DNA of 54,373 nt from an uncultured Flavobacteriaceae bacterium. GTDB taxonomy: Bacteria; Bacteroidota; Bacteroidia; Flavobacteriales; Flavobacteriaceae. The notes under the pieces are model-generated. The model was not told where the DNA came from, did no database searches, and was given only the letters and a program-made list of their open reading frames with translations. The DNA lies in NCBI GenBank assembly GCA_949372605.1, contig CASIAE010000010.1, positions 1-54,373 of the forward strand. Direction: 5' to 3'. Positions 38,420-47,263 of this stretch are shown here, in pieces. Position 1 is the first letter of the stretch, and each line of letters begins with the position of its first letter. A program made the position numbers and the translations under genes.

Positions 38420-38443
38420 GGCATCCTCTTAGATGCCTTTTTT
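38420..38443 (+). terminator. Rho-independent terminator between gldJ and murF
   Basis: GGCATC and GATGCC form a 6-bp GC-containing stem with a 6-nt loop, followed by six T. It starts 15 bp after the gldJ stop. It ends only 6 bp before the murF ATG, so murF must rely on readthrough or on transcription starting within this sequence. Confidence 0.75.
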
Positions 38444-38449
38444 ATTGAT

Positions 38450-39736
38450 ATGATACTACAGGACATTCATAAATACTTTCTAGCCTCTTCGGGAGTTATA
38501 ACTGATACTCGGAAGATAAAAGACAATTGTTTTTATATTGCCTTAAAAGGTGAAAAATTTAATGGGAATTTCTTTGCAAAAGAAGCCATTCAAAAAGGAG
38601 CAATTTATGCTCTGGTAGACGATCCTGTTATTGCAAAAGAAAACAGTCAGATGATTTATGTGAAGGACACCTTAAAAACCCTCCAAGAATTATCAAGGTT
38701 TCACAGAAAATCACTAAAAGTAAAAATTATTGGACTTACTGGAAGTAACGGTAAAACCACCACCAAGGAAATTCTGAAAAGTATTCTAAGTCAAAAATAC
38801 AAAACCCAAGCTACTGTTGGAAACTTAAACAATCACATAGGGGTTCCCTTGACCCTATTAAGCTTTAATGCAAACACCGAAATTGGGATTGTTGAAATGG
38901 GAGCAAATCATGGTGGAGAAATAAAACAACTTTGCGAAATCGCTTTGCCTGAATATGGATTAATTACCAATTTCGGAAAAGCACACCTAGAAGGTTTTGG
39001 AAGCTTAGATGGGGTTGTAAAAGCTAAAACAGAGCTCTATGAATACCTTACTAATAATCAAGGAGAGCTTTTTATAAAGGAAGATGATCCCATTCAAAAG
39101 GAATGGAAAACAAAAAGTAAAAGTTATTCTTTTGGTGAGGATGTTAAAGCAACTTATATGTTTGAATATTTAATAAAAAGTGGAGATCCATTAAAAATAA
39201 AATTTCAAGATGAAATAATTTATAGTAATCTAAATGGCTTTTATAATTTCGCTAATATAGGAGCGGCAATAGCCATTGGAAAGCATTTTAAAGTTTCTAA
39301 TGAAAATATAAAACTTGGTGTTTGCTCCTATTCACCATCAAACAACCGTTCTGAGGCAATAAATCAAGGGACAAATAGAATCACATTAGACGCCTACAAC
39401 GCAAATCCCACAAGCATGGAAGTATCTGTTCAGGCATTTACTTTAAGCAACACGAATGGAGGCATAGCCATCCTGGGCGATATGTTTGAACTTGGAGTAT
39501 ATACCAGTGAGGAGCATCAAAAAACAGTAATGCTTTTAGAGGAGACAAATTTGGAGGAAATTCTAATTGTCGGAGAAGCCTTTTATAAGACTTCAAGTAA
39601 TGACTCCAGAGTGAGAAAATTTAAAACTATAAACGACATTAAAGAGTTTCTTAAAAAGAAATCTTTCAATAATAAAAATATTCTTCTAAAAGGATCTAGA
39701 GGAATGGCGTTAGAAAGATTACTTAAGGTACTTTAA
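38450..39736 (+). CDS. murF: UDP-N-acetylmuramoyl-tripeptide:D-Ala-D-Ala ligase MurF
   Basis: MurF completes the UDP-MurNAc pentapeptide by adding D-Ala-D-Ala. The 428-residue protein has the ATP loop GSNGKTT at residues 98-104, the Mur motif MGANHGGEI, the LITNFGKAHLEGFGS segment, and the C-terminal DAYNANPTS motif. In many bacteria murF lies in the division cluster, but here it lies next to gldJ, about 35 kb from murE. The stop is 3 bp from the acs stop on the other strand. Confidence 0.95.
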   Translation: MILQDIHKYFLASSGVITDTRKIKDNCFYIALKGEKFNGNFFAKEAIQKGAIYALVDDPVIAKENSQMIYVKDTLKTLQELSRFHRKSLKVKIIGLTGSNGKTTTKEILKSILSQKYKTQATVGNLNNHIGVPLTLLSFNANTEIGIVEMGANHGGEIKQLCEIALPEYGLITNFGKAHLEGFGSLDGVVKAKTELYEYLTNNQGELFIKEDDPIQKEWKTKSKSYSFGEDVKATYMFEYLIKSGDPLKIKFQDEIIYSNLNGFYNFANIGAAIAIGKHFKVSNENIKLGVCSYSPSNNRSEAINQGTNRITLDAYNANPTSMEVSVQAFTLSNTNGGIAILGDMFELGVYTSEEHQKTVMLLEETNLEEILIVGEAFYKTSSNDSRVRKFKTINDIKEFLKKKSFNNKNILLKGSRGMALERLLKVL

Positions 39737-39739
39737 AAC

Positions 39740-41641
39740 TTATTCTAAACCTGCACCTTTAATAATTTCCTCAACAATCTCAGGATTCAATAGCGTGGAA
39801 GTATCACCTAAGCTTGATACATCTCTACTTGCTACTTTTCTTAAAATACGACGCATTATTTTTCCAGATCTTGTTTTGGGAAGATCAGATACAATTTGCA
39901 CATGCTCTGGCTTTGCAATTGGGCCAATAATCTTTCTAACCATGGCTTTAATTTCACTTTCCATCTCCGAATCAGACTTTGTCGAAGAGTTACAAATCGC
40001 ATAAGCATAAATCCCTTGTCCCTTTATCGCATGAGGGTAGCCTACAACGGCAGACTCCACGACATCGGGATGTTCATTAATCGCATTTTCTACTTCTGCA
40101 GTTCCCATTCTATGACCAGAAACATTGATTACATCATCTACTCTTCCTAATATTCTTAAATACCCATCATGATCTCGTTTTACACCATCCCCAGTAAAAT
40201 ACATTCCTTTGTAAGTAGAAAAATAAGTGTCTTTACAGCGGTTATGATCGCCATAAGTAGTTCTAATAATTGAAGGCCATGGAAATCTGATGCACAAATT
40301 TCCTTCCACATTGTTCCCTAACAGCTCATTTCCATCAGCATCAACGATTACCGGTTGAACTCCGGGTAAAGGTAATGAGGCATGGGCGGGTTTATTTGGA
40401 GTAATTCCTGCCAATGGTGAGATCATAATTCCACCGGTTTCGGTTTGCCACCAAGTATCTACCAATGGACATCTTCCTTTTCCAATATTTTCATGGTACC
40501 AATGCCAGGCTTCCTCATTTATCGGCTCCCCTACTGAACCAATTACCTTAAGTGAATCCAAATCGTATTTTTCAACTGGTTCAAGACCGAAGACTTGAAG
40601 GGCACGAATAGCAGTAGGTGCAGTATAAAATTGATTAACTTTGTATTTATCAATAATCTCCCAGAAACGACCAGGGTGTGGGTAGGTAGGAACGCCTTCA
40701 AACATTAAAGTCGTTGCACCAGCCAAAAGTGGTCCATAAACAATATAAGAATGCCCAGTGATCCAACCAACATCGGCTGTACACCAATAAACATCTGATT
40801 TTTCATGCTGGAATACATTTATAAAAGAATAATAAGTATAAACCATATAACCTGCAGTAGAATGAACAACACCTTTGGGCTGTCCGGTTGAACCAGAAGT
40901 ATAAAGAATAAACAACATGTCTTCGGCATCCATTTCTTCAGCCTCATTCTCAGAAGACTGTTGAGCAATGGTATCATCCCACCAGATGTCTCGCCCTGTT
41001 TTCATGTTAACAGACTCCCCCGTTCTCTTAAGAACGATAACTTTTTCAATAGTTGTTGTTTTCTCCAAAGCCTCGTCAACAATTGCCTTAACAGGAATCT
41101 GTTTACTCCCTCGGAAATTTCCGTCAGAGGTAAGTATCATTTTTGCTTGACAATCATTGATCCTGTCTGCCAATGCCGAAGATGAAAAACCCGCAAAAAC
41201 AACGGAATGAACTGCTCCGATCCTGGCACAGGCCAACATTGCAATAGCGGCTTCAGGAACCATCGGCATGTATATAATCACACGATCTCCTTTTAATACA
41301 CCATTTGCTCGCATCGCATTAGCAAACTTACAAGTAGCTTCAAAAAGCTCTGCATAAGTCAGGCTAACAGAATCAGAATTCGGATCATTTGGCTCCCACA
41401 ATATCGCTGTTTTATCAGCATGCGTCGGGAGTAGTCTCTCAAAAATATTTTCTGTTAAATTTAATTTCGAATCTTTGAACCACTCTATTTTAGGCTCTTC
41501 AAAATTCCAATCTAGCACTTTACTCCATGTTTTTCTCCAATGAAAATGATCGGCTACTTCACCCCAAAAGACTTCAGGATTGGAAACGCTATTTTCGTAT
41601 TTTCTCGTATACTCAAAAAGACTTGATATTTTATGATTCAT
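39740..41641 (-). CDS. acs: Acetyl-CoA synthetase
   Basis: Acs activates acetate to acetyl-CoA through acetyl-AMP. The 633-residue AMP-forming ligase has the P-loop-like motif YTSGSTGQPKGVVH, the WWQTETGG motif, and the C-terminal SGKIMRR lysine that acetylation silences in other species. Length is close to the 650 residues normal for Acs. It is preceded by a 194-bp AT-rich gap. Confidence 0.96.
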   Translation of the reverse strand: MNHKISSLFEYTRKYENSVSNPEVFWGEVADHFHWRKTWSKVLDWNFEEPKIEWFKDSKLNLTENIFERLLPTHADKTAILWEPNDPNSDSVSLTYAELFEATCKFANAMRANGVLKGDRVIIYMPMVPEAAIAMLACARIGAVHSVVFAGFSSSALADRINDCQAKMILTSDGNFRGSKQIPVKAIVDEALEKTTTIEKVIVLKRTGESVNMKTGRDIWWDDTIAQQSSENEAEEMDAEDMLFILYTSGSTGQPKGVVHSTAGYMVYTYYSFINVFQHEKSDVYWCTADVGWITGHSYIVYGPLLAGATTLMFEGVPTYPHPGRFWEIIDKYKVNQFYTAPTAIRALQVFGLEPVEKYDLDSLKVIGSVGEPINEEAWHWYHENIGKGRCPLVDTWWQTETGGIMISPLAGITPNKPAHASLPLPGVQPVIVDADGNELLGNNVEGNLCIRFPWPSIIRTTYGDHNRCKDTYFSTYKGMYFTGDGVKRDHDGYLRILGRVDDVINVSGHRMGTAEVENAINEHPDVVESAVVGYPHAIKGQGIYAYAICNSSTKSDSEMESEIKAMVRKIIGPIAKPEHVQIVSDLPKTRSGKIMRRILRKVASRDVSSLGDTSTLLNPEIVEEIIKGAGLE

Positions 41642-41835
41642 ATTCTAGTTTATAAAACCTAAAAATAGCTCATAAAATCATCTAAGACAAGCTTTAAATG
41701 CGGAAGATTTTTTAACTAAAACATAGTATTCGCATAAAAAAGTTATTTATTACAACAAAATTTATTGAAGATATTATACGATTATATCTTAAAAAAAAAT
41801 TAGATTTACTTGTACATTAATTAAATATCTGTAAA

Positions 41836-42060
41836 ATGGGAGATGCACTAGTAGTATTAATTTTTTTAGCATTGTTATTTGGAGGAGTATATTGGTATGC
41901 TGGTTACTCGACTCGCACAGGGAAAGAAGTGGATGAAAACAAGAATTTCATACCTGATTCTTGGGAAAAAAACTTCTCATGGTTCTTTTCCGGAAAAGGA
42001 TTAATAATGTTGATTATTGGAATAGCAATCGGCTTTGTTCTTGCTAAGGTGATCGGTTAG
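41836..42060 (+). CDS. Small membrane protein, two predicted membrane segments
   Basis: The 74-residue protein has hydrophobic segments at about residues 4-22 and 56-73, with a polar middle part containing a short FIPDSWEKNFSWFF segment. No family is recognised. It begins at an ATG. Nothing about its function can be inferred. It is a single gene between acs and the accessory region. Confidence 0.6.
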   Translation: MGDALVVLIFLALLFGGVYWYAGYSTRTGKEVDENKNFIPDSWEKNFSWFFSGKGLIMLIIGIAIGFVLAKVIG

Positions 42061-42105
42061 CAATTAACTGACCGCCATGAAATTTAAAAATGACCTTGCA
42101 ATGGG

Positions 42106-42471
42106 CTATAACTTTACTCGATAAAGCTTTTCTGACTTTAAACCTCCTTGCACTTGAAACTCGACAGTATCCTTATTAAGGATTTTAAATAAGTATAAAT
42201 TCCCAAGAATGCTTTCAATACGTTGAGTGTAGATAATGTTATTCTCATAATCTATTTTTGTTATATGAAAAGGTTTTTTTTTATGTGAATTAAACTTACC
42301 ATCTGTGGAATTTGAAACTATAACGCTATCTTTAAAAAAAATAATACAAAATTCATCGTAATCAATACACCACTTATCACCTGTTAAAAAATTTTCAGGA
42401 TTGATTTTCGAACTCTCTTTACAGCTAAATAAAATAACTGAAAGCAACATAGCCAGAAAAGTCTTTTTCAC
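42106..42471 (-). CDS. Small predicted lipoprotein of unknown function
   Basis: The 121-residue protein has a hydrophobic signal and lipobox with lipidated Cys17 (LFSCKES). Mature sequence alternates in a beta-like way (FCIIFFKDSVIVSNS, HITKIDYENNIIYTQ), suggesting a small beta-rich fold. I do not recognise a family. It is the last gene before tRNA-Val, and its AT content is higher than in the core genes. Confidence 0.7.
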   Translation of the reverse strand: MKKTFLAMLLSVILFSCKESSKINPENFLTGDKWCIDYDEFCIIFFKDSVIVSNSTDGKFNSHKKKPFHITKIDYENNIIYTQRIESILGNLYLFKILNKDTVEFQVQGGLKSEKLYRVKL

Positions 42472-42645
42472 AGTGTTGGTTATTAGATTTTTAAATATAG
42501 AAATAAATCTTACAAATACTCACTTAAACTCACACAATTATAATAGGGGCTTGACTTGAGCAAGGGTTGTGTCGAGCTTTCTAAAAAAAGCTGAATAAAC
42601 CTGAAAAAGAGTGTGAGAGTTCTCTAAAAGTTCACCTTTGGATAC

Positions 42646-42672
42646 AAAAAAAAGCTCACATTGTCTGTGAAC
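42646..42672 (-). terminator. Terminator of tRNA-Val
   Basis: On the minus strand GTTCACA and TGTGAGC form a 7-bp stem with one G-T pair and a 5-nt loop, followed by eight T (plus-strand A-run 42646-42653). It lies just after the tRNA 3' end. Confidence 0.75.
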
Positions 42673-42677
42673 CCTCG

Positions 42678-42752
42678 TGGGTGTTAAGGGATTCGAACCC
42701 ATGACCTCTACCCTGTCAAGGTAGCGCTCTAAACCAACTGAGCTAAACACCC
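42678..42752 (-). tRNA. tRNA-Val(GAC)
   Basis: The reverse complement folds as a complete cloverleaf with a 7-bp acceptor stem GGGTGTT/AACACCC. It has a D arm GCTC/GAGC and an anticodon arm CTACC/GGTAG with loop TTGACAG, so the anticodon is GAC, reading the Val codon GUC. The variable loop is AGGTC and the T loop is TTCGAAT. The T stem ATGGG/CCCTT has one T-T mismatch at the second pair. No CCA is encoded. A 70-codon ORF across this region is an artefact of the tRNA sequence. Confidence 0.95.
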
Positions 42753-43178
42753 TTAGTACTTTTTGAATTATTAATTTGTAACCATTTCGTTACCACATAA
42801 TCTTTTTGATCTAGTCAAATGTATTACTTCTTACTCAATTCATACCTCAATTCATACCTCAATTAATAATATTTTGAAGTGTTAATTCTAATGACTTATT
42901 TAAGAGGACAAGAAATAACGGAACTTACTGAAGGTGATATGCCTGTTATTGATTGGCACTAATGCCTTGAAGAAATTGGGATATAATTTAAGTTTAATTT
43001 AGCTTTAAAATAGATAATTACTCCTCACTAGGTTTTAGCATAAATTCATCAAATTACAAGTAAAATTTTTCTAAAATCAAACCAAATTCTTTAGCAAATG
43101 AATAACTTAATCTAACAAGATTGTTTTCACCTATTTTTTCGCCTGTTTTAGCTGTGGTTCTAGAAATCATTCATTAAA
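42753..43178 (+). other. Non-coding gap with repeats and possible gene remnants
   Basis: This 426-bp AT-rich stretch right of the tRNA holds a tandem 12-bp direct repeat ctcaattcatac (42834-42845 and 42846-42857, plus a partial third). A 23-codon frame at 42891-42962 includes TEGDMPVIDW, and a short minus-strand frame of 38 codons (43054-43170) contains LVRLSYSFAKEFG. Neither looks like an intact gene. They may be remnants of coding sequence. Confidence 0.5.
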
Positions 43179-43433
43179 TCACAGTAAAAGAGAATACACT
43201 AAAAATAGTATTCCGTAAATAATTAAATAAATTCTGTAATGATTTCTTGTTTTTATATAATCTTTGTTTTTTGAAGAAGTTTTAGATAATAAGCCTATTA
43301 ATTCTTTCTTGAATAATAGTTTAATATTTATTTTCCAATCATCAGTTTCATATATGATTTTTCGAAATCTACTTCTAAAATATGCACTAGGAATACCCCA
43401 AAGTATTAAAATAAATAATATTAAATTTTTCAT
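43179..43433 (-). CDS. Small membrane protein coupled to the DUF1295 gene
   Basis: The 84-residue protein has hydrophobic segments at residues 2-17 and 67-84 with a basic middle part (SRFRKIIYE). Its ATG overlaps the stop of the upstream DUF1295 gene as TAATG, so it is probably translated from the same mRNA. I do not recognise a family. Translational coupling suggests that it works with the DUF1295 protein. Confidence 0.55.
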   Translation of the reverse strand: MKNLILFILILWGIPSAYFRSRFRKIIYETDDWKINIKLLFKKELIGLLSKTSSKNKDYIKTRNHYRIYLIIYGILFLVYSLLL

Positions 43434-44275
43434 TAAAATAAAAGTCGTGGTGTTCTTTGAATGTATTCTTTATAGCTCTTGAGATGGCCCCATTTTTTAT
43501 TTCCACTTGCTTCCAAAAGTCTTACTCCACTAACATATACTAAAATGACATAGGTGAAAATAGGTGAAATTAATGTGACAAATTGCAAGTTAGAAAGTGA
43601 TGAAAAAGAAATGACTGAAATACCAGCCCAAATAGAAATTTCTCCTAAATAATTGGGATGTCTAGAATAAGCCCAGAGCCCTGTATTTATAAAAGCATTT
43701 TTATTTTTAAGATTTTTTCTGAATTTTGTCTTTTGAATATCAGCAACCACCTCTATAAAAAAACCTGCTACAAAAAATGTTAATCCTAAAAAAAATAAAT
43801 TGTTTATAATGATACCACTATCACTTGAAATCCCTGTTAATGCACAAAGTGAACAAATGGAAACCCAAGTCGCCTGGAGAGTCCAGGTCATAAAAAATTT
43901 AGCTGGAGATGGTTTAATACTTCTAAACCTCTTATCCTCTCCATCCTTTAGAATTCTTAAAAATAAAAACACACCTAATCTTATTGCCCAAATAAAAATC
44001 AAACATGATATGATAAGATTACCTAAATTAAAACCATTAGTTGTGTAATTATTATAATATATGTATATAACTATTGACATATAATTAATACTTCCGGAAA
44101 TATCATAAAACTTTTCAGTTTGAAAAAAATATGCAGGGATAAACAAAGTCCATTGTAATAAAAACGAAATTATTACAGCATAAGTAATTAGTTCATTTTG
44201 AATGAATAAAGTTAAAGAATAGGTAATTGAAAAAGCTATGAATGAAATAAGTAGGCAGCGAAAAGAATCTTTCAT
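43433..44275 (-). CDS. DUF1295/steroid 5-alpha-reductase-like membrane protein
   Basis: The 280-residue multipass membrane protein has the C-terminal motif YSRHPNYLGEISIW, followed by a membrane segment and a final YKEYIQRTPRL motif. This is the signature of DUF1295, related to steroid 5-alpha reductases and isoprenylcysteine methyltransferases. About eight hydrophobic segments are seen. The substrate is unknown; lipid or sterol-like reduction is plausible. It heads a two-gene operon. Confidence 0.85.
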   Translation of the reverse strand: MKDSFRCLLISFIAFSITYSLTLFIQNELITYAVIISFLLQWTLFIPAYFFQTEKFYDISGSINYMSIVIYIYYNNYTTNGFNLGNLIISCLIFIWAIRLGVFLFLRILKDGEDKRFRSIKPSPAKFFMTWTLQATWVSICSLCALTGISSDSGIIINNLFFLGLTFFVAGFFIEVVADIQKTKFRKNLKNKNAFINTGLWAYSRHPNYLGEISIWAGISVISFSSLSNLQFVTLISPIFTYVILVYVSGVRLLEASGNKKWGHLKSYKEYIQRTPRLLF

Positions 44276-44630
44276 TTTTAAATATAATATTAATCTTTAA
44301 TTTCACTAAAACTAAAACGTATCATACTGATTAAAAATAATGAATCCCAGGAATTACTGAAAATGATATGCCTTTGATTTAAAAAAAAACCTCTGATTAC
44401 TATTTACTAAGAATCAAAAACTGATTCAAAGCTTTTTGATTCCCCAGAGGATTAGTTATTTTCAAGATTATATTTTCGTTTCTAGGAGTCTAACAGCAGA
44501 AATTATTTTATCAACTAATCTTCTCAAGTAATACCTTCTCCCTTCAGATTGTTAAAATGTTATCTAATCATTTCTCATCTTTAAATTTGATTTTAGCAAC
44601 ATAGAAAATGCCATTAACATATGCCAAATT
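44276..44630 (-). other. Intergenic region with terminator and a duplicated motif
   Basis: This 355-bp gap lies upstream of the DUF1295 gene and downstream of the repeat protein gene. It holds the terminator described separately. It also holds the motif gaattactgaaaatgatatg (44351-44370), which resembles gaacttactgaaggtgata at 42921-42939. Nothing else recognisable is present. Confidence 0.5.
44381..44450 (-). terminator. Terminator of the 17-residue repeat gene
   Basis: On the minus strand CCTCTG (plus 44445-44450) pairs with CAGAGG (plus 44390-44395) and is followed by nine T (44381-44389). Inside it lies a perfect 10-bp inverted repeat GAATCAAAAA/TTTTTGATTC (44411-44420 and 44433-44442). 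This is a two-part hairpin about 180 bp after the gene. Confidence 0.65.
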
Positions 44631-46673
44631 TTATTGGTAAAAAGCTCTCATATGAACTCCATTCCAGCCACCAAGAAAAAGTTTCACATTGTATGTTCTT
44701 CCCAAATGATTTCCATTAGTATTTATGGGGTAAACACTAAAATCAAATTCATAAACTGCATAAGCACCTGTTATTGACGGAAGATTTGGAGTAGAATTAG
44801 AGCACCAGGAACAATCAACTGCATTCCAAGAGCTTGTAGACGCACTTGTAGTGTCTGGCCTAAAATTAATAGTATCATTACCATCAGTATGATAACTGAA
44901 ATAAAATATAAGAGCTTGAGGGGCATTACCTGATTCTGCCTTAACCTCTAACTTACCCACACCATTATTGTCTTTTTTCCATCTAAAGCTTAAGCCAGGA
45001 AGATCTATTTGAGAATCAGTAGCAGCAGTATTTGACGATTGCAAAACCATTGATGATTTATATATTGGACCAGAAATTCCAGTTAACCCCGAACCATCAC
45101 CAACAAAAGCTGTTGCAGAAATTGTTCCTGAGGTTTGAACTAAAGTAACACTAGCACTTCCTAATTGAATAGTGTTACTAGCCGTAACTATTGCTCCATT
45201 CCCAATAGCAGTAGCGTTTGTAAGGTTATTTGAAGCTACGTCTGCACCATCTCCAATAGCAGTGTTATAAGACCCTGTAGTGTTTGAATATAAGGTGTTT
45301 GAACCAATAGCAGTATTATTACTCCCTGTAGTGTTTGAGTATAAACTATTTACACCATTGGCAACATTGCCAGAACCTGTGGTGTTATTAAATAAACCTT
45401 GGTCTCCAAAAGCAGAGTTAGAATCCCCAGTGGTATTTGATAATAATGCATTTTTTCCAGTAGCAGTATTAAGACCCCCTGTAGTATTAGTGAATAGAGC
45501 CCGATACCCATTAGCAGTGTTATAATTTCCTGTAGTATTGGCAAATAAAGCCTTGAAGCCACTAGCAGTATTACGTATTGCCGTAGTGTTTGAGTTTAAA
45601 GCTAGACCACCAATAGCAGTATTATCGTGTCCAGTTGTGTTTGAATATAAAGCCTCACCTCCAATAGCGATATTATTATCTCCTGTAGTGTTTGAGTATA
45701 AGGTGGTTGAACCAATAGCAGTATTACTGCTCCCTGTAGTGTTTGCGGCTAAAGCATTCCTTCCAATAGCATTATTATCACTCCCTGTTGTGTTTGAGTT
45801 TAAAGTCCCAACTCCATTAGCGGTATTGTAACCCCCTGTAGTGTTTCCAGCTAAAGCATATGAACCATTAGCAGTGTTATTAATCCCTGTGGTGTTTGAG
45901 TATAAAGCACGGTAACCATTAGCAGTATTATCCGACCCTGTAGTGTTCCAGTATAAAGCCATACTACCATTGGCAGTATTGTAACCCCCTGTAGTGTTTG
46001 CAGCTAAAGCACTCCTTCCAATAGCACTATTATCACTCCCTGTTGTGTTTGAGTATAAAGCCCCAACTCCATTAGCAGTATTACCTAAACCTGTAGTGTT
46101 TGAGTACAAAGCCTCAACGCCATTAGCCGTATTAATTGAGCCTGTAGTATTTGCTTTTAAAGCATCTTTTCCAATAGCAGTATTATTAGCACCTGAAGTG
46201 TTTGCAGCTAAAGCATCTTTTCCAATTGCAACTGAATTTGTTGCAGAGACAACCCCACCTATTGCAATGGTGTTATTAGCGTCTAAAAGGTTTACATTTT
46301 TTGCATAAAGAGCAACAGGTACAGCCTCAATTTGTTGTGTTCCCATATTAACATATCCACTCCCTATGTTTACTTCTGATTTTAAATATATCGCAGATGT
46401 ACTCCAATCGATGTTTGCAAAAGTTCCACTTGCAGTTCCCCCGCTACCAAGCTTAATATTTATTAGACCCGATGAGGTAGTAGTTGTTGTATGCGTTTCT
46501 GAATAAACAGCACCTGAATTAGCATTGGTATAAATAACACTTAATTTAACACCAATCGACTGAGAGGATATAACAGCACCACTAGAATTAGAAACTATCG
46601 CTTGATAATTAATATTGTTCTGCCCAAAAGAAATCATTGGAATAAACAGAAAAATTAGTAATAGATTTTTCAT
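44631..46673 (-). CDS. Secreted repeat protein with YadA-head-like 17-residue tandem repeats
   Basis: The 680-residue protein has a signal peptide (residues 1-17, ending SFG) and an N-terminal domain (18-130). Nineteen 17-residue repeats follow (158-480), with consensus NTTGxxNTAIGxxALYS. Small hydrophobic and Asn/Gly positions recur, as in the left-handed beta-roll heads of YadA-type trimeric adhesins (SVAIG occurs at the start). A C-terminal domain of about 145 residues carries no barrel anchor and no recognisable type IX sorting domain. The route to the surface is unknown. It may form a fibre or adhesive head. Confidence 0.75.
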   Translation of the reverse strand: MKNLLLIFLFIPMISFGQNNINYQAIVSNSSGAVISSQSIGVKLSVIYTNANSGAVYSETHTTTTTSSGLINIKLGSGGTASGTFANIDWSTSAIYLKSEVNIGSGYVNMGTQQIEAVPVALYAKNVNLLDANNTIAIGGVVSATNSVAIGKDALAANTSGANNTAIGKDALKANTTGSINTANGVEALYSNTTGLGNTANGVGALYSNTTGSDNSAIGRSALAANTTGGYNTANGSMALYWNTTGSDNTANGYRALYSNTTGINNTANGSYALAGNTTGGYNTANGVGTLNSNTTGSDNNAIGRNALAANTTGSSNTAIGSTTLYSNTTGDNNIAIGGEALYSNTTGHDNTAIGGLALNSNTTAIRNTASGFKALFANTTGNYNTANGYRALFTNTTGGLNTATGKNALLSNTTGDSNSAFGDQGLFNNTTGSGNVANGVNSLYSNTTGSNNTAIGSNTLYSNTTGSYNTAIGDGADVASNNLTNATAIGNGAIVTASNTIQLGSASVTLVQTSGTISATAFVGDGSGLTGISGPIYKSSMVLQSSNTAATDSQIDLPGLSFRWKKDNNGVGKLEVKAESGNAPQALIFYFSYHTDGNDTINFRPDTTSASTSSWNAVDCSWCSNSTPNLPSITGAYAVYEFDFSVYPINTNGNHLGRTYNVKLFLGGWNGVHMRAFYQ
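45234..46202 (-). repeat. 19 tandem 51-bp coding repeats
   Basis: The repeats are in frame and 51 bp long, diverged at the third codon position but recognisable throughout. A higher-order duplication is visible: the block starting ctccctgttgtgtttgag at 45781 recurs at 46036, exactly 255 bp (five units) away. Recombination between units could change the repeat number. Confidence 0.9.
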
Positions 46674-46810
46674 TGTATTTATTCATTAACTAAATAAAGA
46701 TAGTTAAAATCTAATGAGGTAATAACGGTAAGTTTTCAAATACTTAATTAAAAGCTTGCTTCATTCTTGACAAATTGTATTATAAGGCTATTTGAAGCAT
46801 CTTAATCCTC

Positions 46811-46827
46811 TGATTAGCATCTAATCA
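46811..46827 (+). repeat. Short perfect inverted repeat
   Basis: TGATTAG, CAT, CTAATCA: a 7-bp stem with a 3-nt loop, in otherwise featureless AT-rich sequence. It has no T-run, so it is not an obvious terminator. It could be a protein-binding site. Confidence 0.4.
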
Positions 46828-47255
46828 TTTATGTTTAATAGGAATATTAAATTGTTTATAAGTAGTTGTAATTGTCTATTTCAAATGTTAACGTAAAAAA
46901 CTCAATACTAAAATATTAAGTCATACTATTTAAAGAAAAAAACAACGGCGATTCTCATCTGTATATTGAAAATAAATTATTTTAAAGGCCTCAAAATAAT
47001 TATAAGGGAATTTATAGATGGATTATTATACATTCAACAAAATGAGATTATATTAACTCAAATGCGATTTGCAACAATGTGTTTGAGTGTAAATTTGTAT
47101 TATAATAAAAGATGTTGGCAATTGTTTAGAGACAGTCACATTATATTAAATTTTAATTTAGTTGATTAAATTGTTTAGTTTTTTTATTTCTTCATTTGGT
47201 TAGAGATTTCCCGTCCAAATTTTTTATAATAGTTTCGTTTAAAAGAAATAAATAC

Positions 47256-47263
47256 TATTTTTG
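47256..47263 (+). promoter_or_regulatory. Possible promoter of the small membrane protein gene
   Basis: TATTTTTG matches TAnnTTTG. A TTTC lies near the expected -33 distance. It would give a leader of about 100 nt to the GTG at 47369. Confidence 0.35.

Noticed and set aside
42538-42750. A 70-codon minus-strand frame
   Set aside because: It runs across tRNA-Val and its terminator; the translation is the typical artefact of a tRNA.
44631-44900. Type IX secretion sorting domain on the repeat protein
   Set aside because: The C-terminal residues do not show the conserved pattern of a type A or B sorting domain.
45234-46202. CRISPR-like array
   Set aside because: The repeats are 51 bp, contiguous, in frame and coding, without spacers.
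45280-46308. Long plus-strand frames opposite the repeat gene
   Set aside because: They arise from the 51-bp periodicity, which keeps the opposite frame open, and show no protein-like composition or start context.
46966-47169. A 67-codon frame in the long gap
   Set aside because: Only a TTG start, no family signals, in very AT-rich sequence.
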